Below are positions 32,325-41,386 of a stretch of DNA of 51,818 nucleotides, piece after piece. The stretch lies in the NCBI GenBank assembly GCA_018062515.1, contig JAGOSC010000013.1, positions 1-51,818 of the forward strand, written 5' to 3'. How positions within the stretch are numbered: the first letter of the stretch is position 1; each line of letters starts with the position of its first letter. The position numbers and the translations under genes are program-made. A model generated the notes under the pieces. It was given only the letters and a program-made list of their open reading frames with translations. It was not told the DNA's origin and ran no database searches. The stretch is from Candidatus Omnitrophota bacterium. Lineage in GTDB: Bacteria > Omnitrophota > Gorgyraeia > Zapsychrales > Zapsychraceae.

Positions 32325-32936
32325 ATGTTGGAAATATTTCAAAAGGGCGGATTGATCATGTGGCCGCTTTTATTAGCATCGGTGGTCACATTGACGGTTG
32401 TGTTTGAACGGACCATTTTTATTTTTCGGGAACGGCGCACTCGCGATCCGAAGATGATTGAATATATTTTGACCAATGTGGAACAAGGAAATATCGATGG
32501 GTCTATCCGTCGAGGAGAACAGAGTTTAGACTTTGTTGTACGAACATTGGTTTACGGATTGAAGCATCGCGAAAAAGGATTTTCCAATGCTTTATTACAA
32601 AAAGCCAATCAAGAATTAAAACGTTTTAGCCAAGGCCTGACGACGTTAGATACTATTATCACATTGGCTCCGCTCCTTGGTTTATTGGGGACAGTGACGG
32701 GGATGATTAATGCGTTTGGTCTTATAGGAGGACGGGAACTTGAAACTCCTAGCGTTATTACCGGCGGTATTGCTGAAGCCTTGATTGCCACCGCCTTTGG
32801 TTTGGCGATTGCTATTGTTTCTTTAATTCCATTTAATTATTTGAATGGACGTTTAGAGGACGCTCGTCATGAAATTGAAGATGCCTCGACGCATTTAGAA
32901 TTGCTTTTACGTAAACCGGACCGGAGATTGACATGA
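32325..32936 (+). CDS. exbB: MotA/TolQ/ExbB proton channel protein
   Basis: 203 aa with three membrane helices (~12-30, ~108-135, ~150-175). LAPLLGLLGTVTGMINAF and GGIAEALIATAFGLAIAI are the ExbB/TolQ core motifs. It forms the pentameric stator that converts proton-motive force for TonB. GGAG precedes the start. It overlaps exbD by 4 bases. Its place behind an iron receptor favours ExbB over TolQ. Confidence 0.94.
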   Translation: MLEIFQKGGLIMWPLLLASVVTLTVVFERTIFIFRERRTRDPKMIEYILTNVEQGNIDGSIRRGEQSLDFVVRTLVYGLKHREKGFSNALLQKANQELKRFSQGLTTLDTIITLAPLLGLLGTVTGMINAFGLIGGRELETPSVITGGIAEALIATAFGLAIAIVSLIPFNYLNGRLEDARHEIEDASTHLELLLRKPDRRLT

Positions 32937-33343
32937 AAATTGTAACACCGTATCGACGGAAGAAAGCGCGTATTGAAATTATTCCGTTGATCGATATTAT
33001 TTTTTTCCTTTTAGCGACATTTGTCATGGTTTCCATGTCCATGGTGAAAAATTCTGGTGTTGTTGTGCGTTTACCAACGGCCGTCACCGGATCTGCGCAG
33101 GACCGTAAGTCTACCGCGACTATTTCTATTACACAGAATGGTGATATTTATTTAGATAAAGTGATGATCACTATTGGTGATTTAAAAGAAAAATTAAAAA
33201 CGTTAAAAGCCAATGATCCGGAATTGACGGTGTTTATAAATGGCGATACGGAAGCAGATTTTGGCAAGGCGATTGAAATTCTTGATGAAGTCAGATTACT
33301 TGGTATCACCAAAGTAGCTATACAAACGAGGAAGCCTCAATGA
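32933..33343 (+). CDS. exbD: ExbD/TolR family biopolymer transport protein
   Basis: 136 aa. A single N-terminal helix preceded by RIEIIPLIDIIFFLLATFVMV carries the proton-conducting aspartate (Asp21). The periplasmic domain follows, with TISITQNGDIYLDK. It works with ExbB in the TonB motor. It has 4-base overlaps with exbB and tonB. Confidence 0.94.
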   Translation: MKIVTPYRRKKARIEIIPLIDIIFFLLATFVMVSMSMVKNSGVVVRLPTAVTGSAQDRKSTATISITQNGDIYLDKVMITIGDLKEKLKTLKANDPELTVFINGDTEADFGKAIEILDEVRLLGITKVAIQTRKPQ

Positions 33344-34074
33344 GCGTGTCATATGTCCCTATAGGAAATAATCTTGGTTATCTTCGTGATAAACTAACGG
33401 GTCTATCAGCGTCGATTATATTTCATGTAATCTTATTCACCGTCGGTGGCGCCTTGTTAATTAAACCGGTTCAATATGGTATTGAAACCGGTGTTAGTGG
33501 TATAGAAATTCAATTAGTGGCTGCTCCCGCTGAACCCGTCGTCGAGGAAGTTCCTATTATTCCTGAAATTGTTCCGGAACCAATTGTTCCGTCGGTCATT
33601 GAAAAGGAAATGATAGAAGAAATTGTTCCTCCTAAAGTTGAACCCGTTGTCCTCAAAATTGTCGAAAAGTCACACGTTGTACCTATACAAAAGAAGCCTG
33701 TGTTAACAGCCAAAGATGCTGTCGAGAAGGGGGATGGACGCTCAGCGGTCGCCGGAAAGAATGAAACAACATTACATTCCTCGGCGGGCGCGTTAACCGA
33801 AGCCAAACCTAATTATCTGAAAAATCCCGCGCCGCCTTATCCATGGGAAGCCAAGAAAAAAGGCTGGGAAGGCACCGTTCTTATAGAAGCATTGATTGAT
33901 AAACATGGTAAAACGATATCGGTGAATATCAAAAAAAGTTCAGGTTATTCCATTCTCGATGAGACGGCGTCAAAAACAGTCAAGAAGTGGACGTTCCAAC
34001 CCGCCCGCTTAGGCGATTTAGCCGTACAATCTTCTGCACATGTCCCCATCAAATTCCGATTAGACGATTTATAA
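33340..34074 (+). CDS. tonB: TonB energy transducer
   Basis: 244 aa. A membrane helix at ~24-41, then a proline/valine/glutamate-rich spacer (~60-115, EVPIIPEIVPEPIVP). A C-terminal TonB domain (~163-244) has PPYPWEAKKKGWEGTVLIEALIDKHGK and KTVKKWTFQPA. It contacts the TonB box of the receptor at 28224. The full receptor-exbB-exbD-tonB set in one operon suggests a dedicated energiser. Confidence 0.93.
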   Translation: MSVSYVPIGNNLGYLRDKLTGLSASIIFHVILFTVGGALLIKPVQYGIETGVSGIEIQLVAAPAEPVVEEVPIIPEIVPEPIVPSVIEKEMIEEIVPPKVEPVVLKIVEKSHVVPIQKKPVLTAKDAVEKGDGRSAVAGKNETTLHSSAGALTEAKPNYLKNPAPPYPWEAKKKGWEGTVLIEALIDKHGKTISVNIKKSSGYSILDETASKTVKKWTFQPARLGDLAVQSSAHVPIKFRLDDL

Positions 34075-34171
34075 AATGCCCAAAATTAAAAAGATAATGA
34101 AACTTTAATGAAATCATATATAATTCAAACGGTGTATTTTCATACAAATTTTATTACCTCGGAGTGAACTA

Positions 34172-35119
34172 ATGCCGTTTGAAGAGCTTATGTTATGGGT
34201 TGGATTTAATGTTTTTATCATCATCATGCTGGCCTTAGATTTATTTGTTTTTAATAAGAACGCGCATGAAATAAAAGTGAAAGAGGCATTGGGCTGGAGC
34301 GTATTTTGGGTCAGTCTCGCGGGCTTATTTAATATAGGAATTTATTTTTTAAAAGGAAAGGCCGCAGCTCTTGAATTTTTGACCGGTTATTTGATTGAAG
34401 AATCCCTCAGCGTCGATAATCTCTTTGTATTTTTGGTGATCTTTTCGTATTTTAAAGTTCCCAAAATATATCAACATAAAGTTCTTTTTTGGGGAATACT
34501 AGGGGCCATTGTTATGCGGGCGACGTTTATTGCCTGCGGTATTACTTTAATTAAAAATTTTCATTTTATCATTTATATTTTCGGCGCGTTTCTTGTGTAT
34601 ACAGGAATCAAGATGGTGACGGAAAAAGATAAAGAAGTTCATCCGGAGCACAATATATTTGTTCGCCTATTTCGTCGAATTATGCCTGTCACCCATGAAT
34701 ATCATGAAGGTAATTTTTTTGTTGTCAAAGAGGGAGTGAAATACGCGACACCTTTATTTGTAGTTCTCATCGTCATCGAAACAACCGACTTACTCTTTGC
34801 TGTTGATTCAGTCCCCGCTATTTTGGCGATAACACAAGATCCATTTATCGTTTATACGTCTAATATTTTTGCTATTTTGGGGCTGCGGGCGATATATTTT
34901 GCCTTAGCCGGCACAATTCATCTTTTTCATTACCTTCATTATGGTTTATCCGCGATCCTTGTTTTTGTCGGCGCAAAAATGCTATTGTCGGATATCATTC
35001 ACATTCCAGTCGGTTTGTCTTTAGGCGTCGTTATTACGATACTCGTCGGTTCAGTCGCTGCGTCGCTTCTTTTATCGAAGAAAGACGATTCCAATAAGGC
35101 AATCTCACCACATACTTAA
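34172..35119 (+). CDS. TerC/Alx family membrane protein
   Basis: 315 aa with seven or more hydrophobic helices. EESLSVDNLFVFLVIFSYF and VVLIVIETTDLLFAVDSVPAILAITQDPFIVYTSNIFAILGLRAIYF carry the conserved acidic residues of TerC/Alx. Alx relatives export manganese, and others assist loading of metalloenzymes. Tellurite resistance should not be assumed from the name. A TATAAT lies at 34119-34124 in the 97-base gap upstream, but there is no clear -35 and no manganese riboswitch that I recognise. Confidence 0.92.
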   Translation: MPFEELMLWVGFNVFIIIMLALDLFVFNKNAHEIKVKEALGWSVFWVSLAGLFNIGIYFLKGKAAALEFLTGYLIEESLSVDNLFVFLVIFSYFKVPKIYQHKVLFWGILGAIVMRATFIACGITLIKNFHFIIYIFGAFLVYTGIKMVTEKDKEVHPEHNIFVRLFRRIMPVTHEYHEGNFFVVKEGVKYATPLFVVLIVIETTDLLFAVDSVPAILAITQDPFIVYTSNIFAILGLRAIYFALAGTIHLFHYLHYGLSAILVFVGAKMLLSDIIHIPVGLSLGVVITILVGSVAASLLLSKKDDSNKAISPHT

Positions 35120-35206
35120 TTTTATTTTAATCTTCCCTTAATCTGTTTTCTCCTATATTACTCTTGAACCTCGTGGCTTTTTAGATAAACAGGTAAAGGA
35201 GGATAT

Positions 35207-35440
35207 ATGAAAAAAATTTATGGATTAATAATACCACTTGTAGCATTAACATTGGTCGGTTGTAGCGGTGCTTTTTGGGGCGGAACAGGGACGGGCGCTC
35301 TAGGAGCGGGAGCAGGATATGAGATCAACGCGGAAGCGCAAATGAGACAAGTACAGAAAGATTATGATAGCGGAAAGATAACGAAAGAAGAATACGATAT
35401 TCGTAAAGATCAAATTAAAAGAGACTCATTGCTGAAGTAG
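35207..35440 (+). CDS. Small lipoprotein with glycine-rich and SHOCT-like segments
   Basis: 77 aa. Signal peptide with lipobox LVGC (Cys19), then a glycine-rich stretch (GGTGTGALGAGAGY). The C-terminus, VQKDYDSGKITKEEYDIRKDQIKR, resembles the short SHOCT oligomerisation motif. AAAGGAGG precedes the ATG. It is probably an outer-membrane lipoprotein of unknown role, standing alone. Confidence 0.82.
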   Translation: MKKIYGLIIPLVALTLVGCSGAFWGGTGTGALGAGAGYEINAEAQMRQVQKDYDSGKITKEEYDIRKDQIKRDSLLK

Positions 35441-35541
35441 GCATCTGATTTTTTTTTATGGATTTACAAATAGCGAACCACTAAAATAGCGCCTGAGAGT
35501 TAATTTTAAGATTAAACATTAAACAGAAGGGGAAATGTGCA

Positions 35542-35904
35542 ATGGCAAAATATGTGGATGGATTTCTTTTAGCTGTTCCTAAAAAAAATATACAGAAGTA
35601 TCAACGTATAGCGCAGAAGGCCAGTAAGATTTGGATGGAACATGGCGCCTTGGAATATCGCGAATGCGTCGGAGAACACATGGATGTCGCCTTTGGCGTT
35701 CCATTTCCTAAAGTTGCTAAAGTAAAGCCCGGTGAAACGGTGGTATTCGCATATATCGTCTATAAATCACGCGCACATCGTGATCGCGTGAACGCGAAAG
35801 TGATGAAAGATCCGCGCATCAGCCAAATATGCGATCCTAAGGATATGCCGTTTGATCCTAAACGTATGTCTTATGGCGGATTTGAAACGATCGTCGAAGC
35901 TTAA
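35542..35904 (+). CDS. DUF1428 family protein (YbaA-like)
   Basis: 120 aa, the usual length for DUF1428. It has YVDGFLLAVPKKNIQKYQ, EYRECVGEHMDV and MPFDPKRMSYGGFETIV. It is a dimeric ferredoxin-like alpha/beta fold with no known activity. It forms a small group with two PhnB-like genes 20 and 550 bases downstream, a combination common in environmental bacteria. Confidence 0.9.
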   Translation: MAKYVDGFLLAVPKKNIQKYQRIAQKASKIWMEHGALEYRECVGEHMDVAFGVPFPKVAKVKPGETVVFAYIVYKSRAHRDRVNAKVMKDPRISQICDPKDMPFDPKRMSYGGFETIVEA

Positions 35905-35924
35905 ATAATTTTTTAAGGAGATTT

Positions 35925-36416
35925 ATGCAAAAAATTGTCCCGTGTTTATGGTTTGATAAAAAGGCCGAGGAAGCGGCGAATTTTTATGTTTCTGTCTTTA
36001 AGAATTCAAAGGTTATCAACATTACTCGTTACGGAAAATCAGCCTCTCAGGCTTCCGGACAAAAAGAAGGATCAGTGATGACTGTATCATTTGAAATCGA
36101 AAAACAGGAATTCCTCGCCCTAAATGCCGGTTCGAATGTCTCATTCACGCCGGCCATTTCTTTGATGGTGAATTGTAAAACTCAAAAGGAAATTGATGAA
36201 CTGTGGGAAAAATTATCAGCCGACAAGCAATTTGAACAGTGCGGTTGGTTAACAGATAAGTTTGGTGTGACATGGCAAATCAATCCGGCTTCTATCAATG
36301 AGATGCTGAAAGACAAAGATATGAAAAAAATCGACCGGATGATGGCTGTTCTGGTTCAAATGAAAAAATTGGATATCAAACGTTTGGAAGAAGCCTACAA
36401 CGGGAAAGATAAATAA
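35925..36416 (+). CDS. PhnB-like VOC-fold protein
   Basis: 163 aa. CLWFDKKAEEAANFYVSVFKNSKV, then MTVSFEIEKQEFLALN and CGWLTDKFGVTWQINP, are the PF06983 (PhnB/3-demethylubiquinone methyltransferase-like) signature. Most members have no proven function and lack a full metal site. It is preceded by AAGGAG. Confidence 0.9.
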   Translation: MQKIVPCLWFDKKAEEAANFYVSVFKNSKVINITRYGKSASQASGQKEGSVMTVSFEIEKQEFLALNAGSNVSFTPAISLMVNCKTQKEIDELWEKLSADKQFEQCGWLTDKFGVTWQINPASINEMLKDKDMKKIDRMMAVLVQMKKLDIKRLEEAYNGKDK

Positions 36417-36432
36417 CTTTGAAAGGAAGTTT

Positions 36433-36882
36433 ATGAAAAATATTAATCCATATCTTCATTTTAAGGGAAATGCAGAGGAAGCATTTAATTTTTATAAATC
36501 TGTCTTTGGCGGAGAGTTCACAATGATTTCGCATTATAAAGATATTCCGTCGAACGTCCAACAAGATGAAAATCATCCTATTTCTGAAAAGGATGCTGAA
36601 AGAATTTTGCACATGTCATTACCTATCGGCAAAGAAAATATGCTGATGGGAGGTGACTGTCCCTCATCTCTGGATTCAAAGATGGTCGTCGGAGACAATG
36701 TGGACTTGTCTATTAATACGGAAAGTGAAGAAGAAACTGAACGATTGTTTAATCAACTTTCTCAAGGTGGAAAAGTGATCATGCCGTTAGGGAGAACATT
36801 TTGGAATGCTTATTTCGGTATGTTGACCGACAAGTTCGGCATTAATTGGATGCTTAGTTACGAATATTCTCAGAAAAAATAA
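36433..36882 (+). CDS. PhnB-like VOC-fold protein
   Basis: 149 aa. It opens INPYLHFKGNAEEAFNFYKSVFGGEFTMI and ends with FWNAYFGMLTDKFGINWMLSYE, typical of the second PhnB-like subgroup (E. coli YjdN type). It is a paralogue of the preceding gene, 16 bases apart, with its own GAAAGGAAG. The function is unknown. Confidence 0.9.
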   Translation: MKNINPYLHFKGNAEEAFNFYKSVFGGEFTMISHYKDIPSNVQQDENHPISEKDAERILHMSLPIGKENMLMGGDCPSSLDSKMVVGDNVDLSINTESEEETERLFNQLSQGGKVIMPLGRTFWNAYFGMLTDKFGINWMLSYEYSQKK

Positions 36883-36960
36883 ATTTTTAAGTCCATTTTC
36901 CTACCTCACCCATTTCTTACCTACTTAAGATTGTTACTGGAAAAAAGATCAATTTTTTAC

Positions 36961-36995
36961 TATGATATTGTCTCGAAACGGATTTTTTTCCGTTT
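36961..36995 (+). promoter_or_regulatory. Putative -10 box and leader hairpin of htpG
   Basis: TATGAT (36961-36966) is a possible -10 box without a good -35. AAACGGA (36976-36982) pairs with TCCGTTT (36989-36995) across a six-T loop, in what would be the 5' leader about 20 bases before the AAGGAG of htpG. It is not the CIRCE sequence. A regulatory role is unproven. Confidence 0.4.
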
Positions 36996-37028
36996 GAAAT
37001 AACATGAACCGATAAGGAGTATTAAGTT

Positions 37029-38879
37029 ATGGCGAATAAAAATCCAGAAACACATGAATATAAAGCTGAGATGAAGCAATTATTGCAATTGATTATTCAT
37101 TCTCTGTATACACACCCCGAAGTTTTTCTGCGTGAATTAATTTCTAATGCCTCGGATGCCATGAACAAAGTTCGATATCGTCAATTGACTGATGAAAATA
37201 TTCTGGATAAGGGAAAAGACTTGGAGATTAAAATTACCATCGATGAGAAGAAAAAAACATTTTCTATTCAGGACACTGGCATCGGTATGACTCATCAAGA
37301 TCTGACGGAAAATATTGGCACTGTCGCCCGTTCCGGGACATTAGAATTCTTAAAGACGATGAAGGAGCAAAAAAAAGATGTCGGTGATTTGATCGGACAA
37401 TTCGGCGTGGGTTTTTATTCGGCGTTTATGGTAACGGATGAAGTCACGATCGAAACCCGTCATGCTGATCCAGATTCGAAAGGTTACCGCTGGGTTTCGT
37501 CGGGAGAAGGAAATTACACGATCGAAGAAATCGAAAAAGAAGACCGCGGGACAACGATTACGTTCACATTAAAGAAAGAGGCCGAGGAGTTTTCTGACGA
37601 ATATAGGATTAAGGAAATCATTAAGAAATATTCGAACTTTGCTGATTTCCCGATTCTCGTCGGGAATGAGAAAATAAATACAGTGGAACCGTTATGGCGC
37701 AAACCCGAAAATGAGATCAAAGATGATGATAGTAATGAGTTTTATAAATTTATTACGAATGATTACGAAAATCCATTAGCCCATTTGTATTTATCCATTG
37801 AAGGCGCAGGTGCTGAATTTAAGGCATTGTTGTTCATTCCTACTAAGGCGCCGTTTGAACTGATTCGTGTGAACCAACATAAAACGGTTCAGTTATATTC
37901 CAAAAAAATTATGATCATGGACGATTGCAAGGAATTGTTGCCGGAATATCTTCAGTTTGTCCGCGGTGTTGTCGATACGAGCGATCTTCCTTTAAACGTT
38001 TCCCGTGAAGTGGTTCAGGCCTCGACGGTCATGGCGTCGATCAAAAAGACTTTGACGACGAAAATCATCCAGTGGCTTCAGAAAATGTCGAACAAAGACA
38101 CGGAAAAATATCTCACTTTTTATAAAACTTTCGGTCCTTTGTTTAAAACGGGTAGTAATTCGGATTTTGCTAATCGCGAAAAGTTGATTGAACTTTTACG
38201 TTTCGAAAGCTCTACGAAAAAATCTGGCGAAATGACGTCTTTTAAAGATTATGTTGGGCGCATGAAGGAAACGCAGAAGGAAATTTATTTCTTAACCGGT
38301 GAAAATCGGGCTCAGGTTGATAGTAATCCTAATCTTGAGTATTTTAAAAAACACGATATTGAAGTGCTCTTAATGTTAGAACCCGTCGACGTTTTTATCT
38401 TGCAAGGCATACAGGAATTCGATAAAAAACCGCTGAAAGCTATTGATAAAGGCGATATTAATTTAGATGGAGAAAGTAAATCAGAGGATAAGGAAGTCGA
38501 CCATTTATCGAAATCATTGATTAATTTATTTAAGGAAACATTAAGCGACCAGGTAGAAGATGTTAAGGTTTCCAAGCGTCTTGTCGACTCGGCGGTAACT
38601 TTAGTGACAGGAGAAGACGGTATGGACCGGCAAATGGAACGGATGATGAAGTTAATGGGCCATGAGCCCGGCCCATCTAAGCGAATTATGGAAATTAATA
38701 CGGAACATCCTGTCATTAGAAATTTATCGCGCCGTCTTTTAGCTAACCCGTCCGATCCTTTTCTTAAGAAATGTATTGTTCAGCTATTTGAAAGTGCCCG
38801 GCTGATTGATGGTGAACTGCCATCCAGGTCCGATTATGTTAAACGCATGATGGAAATAATGGAAGAGGCGACAAAATAA
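37029..38879 (+). CDS. htpG: Chaperone protein HtpG (Hsp90)
   Basis: 616 aa, normal for bacterial Hsp90. The GHKL ATPase domain has ELISNASDAMNKVRY, DTGIGMT and GQFGVGFYSAFMV. The middle domain has LYSKKIMIMDD and VDTSDLPLNVSRE, which includes the catalytic arginine, and a C-terminal dimerisation domain follows. It is a cytosolic ATP-dependent chaperone. AAGGAG lies 9 bases upstream. It is monocistronic as far as spacing shows. Confidence 0.98.
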   Translation: MANKNPETHEYKAEMKQLLQLIIHSLYTHPEVFLRELISNASDAMNKVRYRQLTDENILDKGKDLEIKITIDEKKKTFSIQDTGIGMTHQDLTENIGTVARSGTLEFLKTMKEQKKDVGDLIGQFGVGFYSAFMVTDEVTIETRHADPDSKGYRWVSSGEGNYTIEEIEKEDRGTTITFTLKKEAEEFSDEYRIKEIIKKYSNFADFPILVGNEKINTVEPLWRKPENEIKDDDSNEFYKFITNDYENPLAHLYLSIEGAGAEFKALLFIPTKAPFELIRVNQHKTVQLYSKKIMIMDDCKELLPEYLQFVRGVVDTSDLPLNVSREVVQASTVMASIKKTLTTKIIQWLQKMSNKDTEKYLTFYKTFGPLFKTGSNSDFANREKLIELLRFESSTKKSGEMTSFKDYVGRMKETQKEIYFLTGENRAQVDSNPNLEYFKKHDIEVLLMLEPVDVFILQGIQEFDKKPLKAIDKGDINLDGESKSEDKEVDHLSKSLINLFKETLSDQVEDVKVSKRLVDSAVTLVTGEDGMDRQMERMMKLMGHEPGPSKRIMEINTEHPVIRNLSRRLLANPSDPFLKKCIVQLFESARLIDGELPSRSDYVKRMMEIMEEATK

Positions 38880-38968
38880 GGCTTAAAAAGCAAAGCAAAT
38901 GATATTGTGCTCCATTTTTCTTTGTAGTATGATAAAGAAAATTTTGCGAAGAATAAAAAGGGAACAGA

Positions 38969-39208
38969 ATGAAATTTAAGAATATCATTAAGTTAGAACG
39001 GCTTGGCATATTCACCCTAGGCGGTGGACTAGTTAACATGTTATTAGGCTGTTTGGTAATCGTTGTTAATTTGATGGAAAAAGATTTTAAGCACATTCAA
39101 GTCGGTATCTTTATTTTCGCGATCGGGTATGCGTTGACCAAAATCGGTCAACAACTTTCCCTAATTGCCAGCGAAGAGAAAAAATCGCAGCAAACTGGGA
39201 AACCTTAA
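38969..39208 (+). CDS. Small two-helix membrane protein
   Basis: 79 aa with two hydrophobic helices (~11-35 and ~45-63) and a charged tail. AGGGAACAG precedes the ATG. I recognise no family. It stands 50 bases before an AsmA-like gene and may be co-transcribed with it. Confidence 0.65.
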   Translation: MKFKNIIKLERLGIFTLGGGLVNMLLGCLVIVVNLMEKDFKHIQVGIFIFAIGYALTKIGQQLSLIASEEKKSQQTGKP

Positions 39209-39258
39209 TCTATAGGTGTTCTCGTCGGATAAGATAGAACTTTATAAAGGAGCAGCAT

Positions 39259-40068
39259 ATGAAACTTTTAAGAGCGATTTTTGGTTTAATTATTATATTG
39301 CTAGTGATTGGTGTATTAGCCCGGAATTTTATTGTTAAAGCGGCAGTGGAACAAGGTTTTAAAGCTTATTCTGGACTGCCTTTAACGATGGGAGGGCTGA
39401 ACATCGGATTGAAAAATACACTGCTAGATATTGATGACCTTAAAGTTTATAATCCGTCGGGTTTTCCGGAAGACTTAATGGTTAGTGTCCCGGATATTTA
39501 TGCTGATTACAGTTTGTCGGATTTGATGAAGGGAAATATCTATCTCAAAGATGTACGTTTTCATTTGAATGAATTCATTATTGTTAAAAATAAAGATGGA
39601 AAAACCAATCTCGATTCCCTTAAAGCCTTAATGCAACCTAAAGAAGGCGCTCAACAGAAGAAAGAAGGGCCGTCCAAGCAGAAAGGTGAGCTTAAAATTG
39701 ATAATCTATCCTTGCGGATTGACCGTGTTATTTATAAAGATTATTCAGCCGGCGGTGAGCCAATGGTTCAAACCTTCGATGTAAATCTTAATGAAAAGTA
39801 TTCCAATATCGAAGACTTAAACGCCGTGATCAGTCTTATTGTATTTAAGGCATTATTTAAAACTCCAATTGCCGCTTTGTCTGGATTTGATCTTAACGGA
39901 CTTACCTCCGGGTTAACAGGTACGTTAAAGTCATCCACCAAATTAGCTACCGACGCCGTAAAAAGTGCCGAAGATATTCTGGGAAATACGACCGGTGGAA
40001 TTAAAGACACGGCTGAAACTTTGAAAGATAAGGCTAAAGGTCTTAAGAAGATTTTCGGAAAAGATTAA
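39259..40068 (+). CDS. AsmA-like membrane-anchored protein
   Basis: 269 aa. The N-terminal helix (LLRAIFGLIIILLVIGVLARNFIVK) is followed by a region with the AsmA/DUF748 style of short strands (LPLTMGGLNIGLKNTLLDIDDLKVYNP, IYLKDVRFHLNEFIIVKNKDGKTNLDSLKALM). There is a Lys/Gln-rich linker at ~125-145. The C-terminal 50 residues form Lys/Asp amphipathic helices. AsmA relatives take part in phospholipid transport between membranes. This is a short member, so assignment is moderate. GGAG precedes the start. Confidence 0.7.
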   Translation: MKLLRAIFGLIIILLVIGVLARNFIVKAAVEQGFKAYSGLPLTMGGLNIGLKNTLLDIDDLKVYNPSGFPEDLMVSVPDIYADYSLSDLMKGNIYLKDVRFHLNEFIIVKNKDGKTNLDSLKALMQPKEGAQQKKEGPSKQKGELKIDNLSLRIDRVIYKDYSAGGEPMVQTFDVNLNEKYSNIEDLNAVISLIVFKALFKTPIAALSGFDLNGLTSGLTGTLKSSTKLATDAVKSAEDILGNTTGGIKDTAETLKDKAKGLKKIFGKD

Positions 40069-40080
40069 TGGCCGATCAAA

Positions 40081-40578
40081 ATGAGTGAAAAAAGAAATGA
40101 ATCTTTTTCACTGCGGGCAGTATGCAGTTTTGCCCAATGGAAGAAATATCCCGCCACTTGTCTGTTTATATTGATCATTGTCTTTCTGTACATTTATATA
40201 AGCCTCAAGATTTTTTGTCCTGAACTCCGTCGACAAGCGATATCCCAGTTTCATTTGACTTCCCCATCCTTTGGTGAATGGGCTATCCATCAGCCCGTTC
40301 CGTCGATGTATAATTTCGCGAATGAAGTATGGATTGGTAATCGACCGAAAAATCTCATTCAAGGAATTCCCGCTCCAGAAACATTTATACATCACTACAC
40401 ATGGATTAATCATTATCCTTTAAGGGTCATCACGTTCAGTTGGTATAGAGCCATGGCCTTGAAAGATAAGGATTATAAATATATTTCTTTGCGTTCAAGT
40501 TATAGGAATACGTTTGTTGAGACGTGTTATTATTTGAACATTAAAGATGGACGTATATATATGGAAAGGGTTTATTAG
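40081..40578 (+). CDS. Single-pass membrane protein of unknown function
   Basis: 165 aa. A helix at ~24-45 (CLFILIIVFLYIYISLKIF) is followed by a soluble domain rich in aromatic residues (TWINHYPLRVITFSWYRAMALKD). It lies 12 bases after the AsmA-like gene and 1 base before the next membrane protein, so the three probably form one unit. I recognise no motif. Confidence 0.7.
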   Translation: MSEKRNESFSLRAVCSFAQWKKYPATCLFILIIVFLYIYISLKIFCPELRRQAISQFHLTSPSFGEWAIHQPVPSMYNFANEVWIGNRPKNLIQGIPAPETFIHHYTWINHYPLRVITFSWYRAMALKDKDYKYISLRSSYRNTFVETCYYLNIKDGRIYMERVY

Positions 40579-40579
40579 T

Positions 40580-41386
40580 ATGAGCCGAGAGCATACTAAA
40601 CATTTAAATTATACAGTCATACGCTGGACGATGGTATTTTGGCTGTTAGGTTGGTATTGTAAATCTTATTTTCTTTTACCGTATATGACTCAAGTCATTT
40701 ATACGGTGCCGGTGGTTCACCCTTTATTCCCGCCGTTTTTTTTAAACCCGCATGTTTCCGTCATTTTTTTCTTTCTGCCGGCACTTTGTATTCCGGCGGT
40801 CATTTGCCCGACGAGATTGCGATTAATTTTTTCCGGTCTTTTAATGACGATGAGCTCCTTGATTATGATGCTGCATATTAATTCTTATAATGACGCGACA
40901 TTTGTCACATCTTTCTGGGTAGGTTTATGGATTATATGGACGGGATTTAAGAGTGATCATGTCGATGCCGTTTTTCGCCAGCAAGCTTGTCTGTTAGCAA
41001 GGCTTGTCATAGGATTAATTTTCTTTGCCGGTTTCGTCGGGAAACTAACTCCTGAGTATCTGTCGGGAGAAGTGTTTTACCGTATTTTTTGGAGTGAAAA
41101 AACTTTATGGCCGCACACGTGGTTAATGGCTCATTTTACGGCTGATCAATTAAAAGTGGTCAGTGTTTATTTTTCGAACTTTATTGTCTGTTCCGAGTTG
41201 CTGTTGGCTTGTGCGCCATTGCTTTATTCAAGGTTTATATTTGTCATCGCTCCGATTATACTATGTTGTTTTATGATAACAAATACGTGGGCGATCTTTT
41301 CCGTCGTCGGCTGTTTAATCGGCATGATGCTATCTTGTTTATTTTATAAAAATATGGAAATTGGGACGGCAAAAGAAAATGCGTAA
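40580..41386 (+). CDS. Polytopic membrane protein, possibly HTTM-like
   Basis: 268 aa from the ATG at 40580 (GAAAGGG upstream, one base after the previous stop). About seven hydrophobic helices. The segment RLVIGLIFFAGFVGKLTPEYLSGEVFYRIFW recalls the HTTM (horizontally transferred transmembrane, vitamin-K carboxylase-like) superfamily, but the catalytic residues of that family are not evident to me. It is coupled to the preceding single-pass protein and overlaps the SpoU gene by 8 bases. Confidence 0.65.
   Translation: MSREHTKHLNYTVIRWTMVFWLLGWYCKSYFLLPYMTQVIYTVPVVHPLFPPFFLNPHVSVIFFFLPALCIPAVICPTRLRLIFSGLLMTMSSLIMMLHINSYNDATFVTSFWVGLWIIWTGFKSDHVDAVFRQQACLLARLVIGLIFFAGFVGKLTPEYLSGEVFYRIFWSEKTLWPHTWLMAHFTADQLKVVSVYFSNFIVCSELLLACAPLLYSRFIFVIAPIILCCFMITNTWAIFSVVGCLIGMMLSCLFYKNMEIGTAKENA

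Noticed and set aside
34075..34171. Manganese (yybP-ykoY) riboswitch before the TerC/Alx-like gene
   Set aside because: The gap is under 100 bases, AT-rich, and shows none of the paired helices or terminator expected.
34172..35119. Tellurite resistance operon
   Set aside because: A lone TerC-family protein without terD, terB or terZ partners is better read as a metal transporter of the Alx type.
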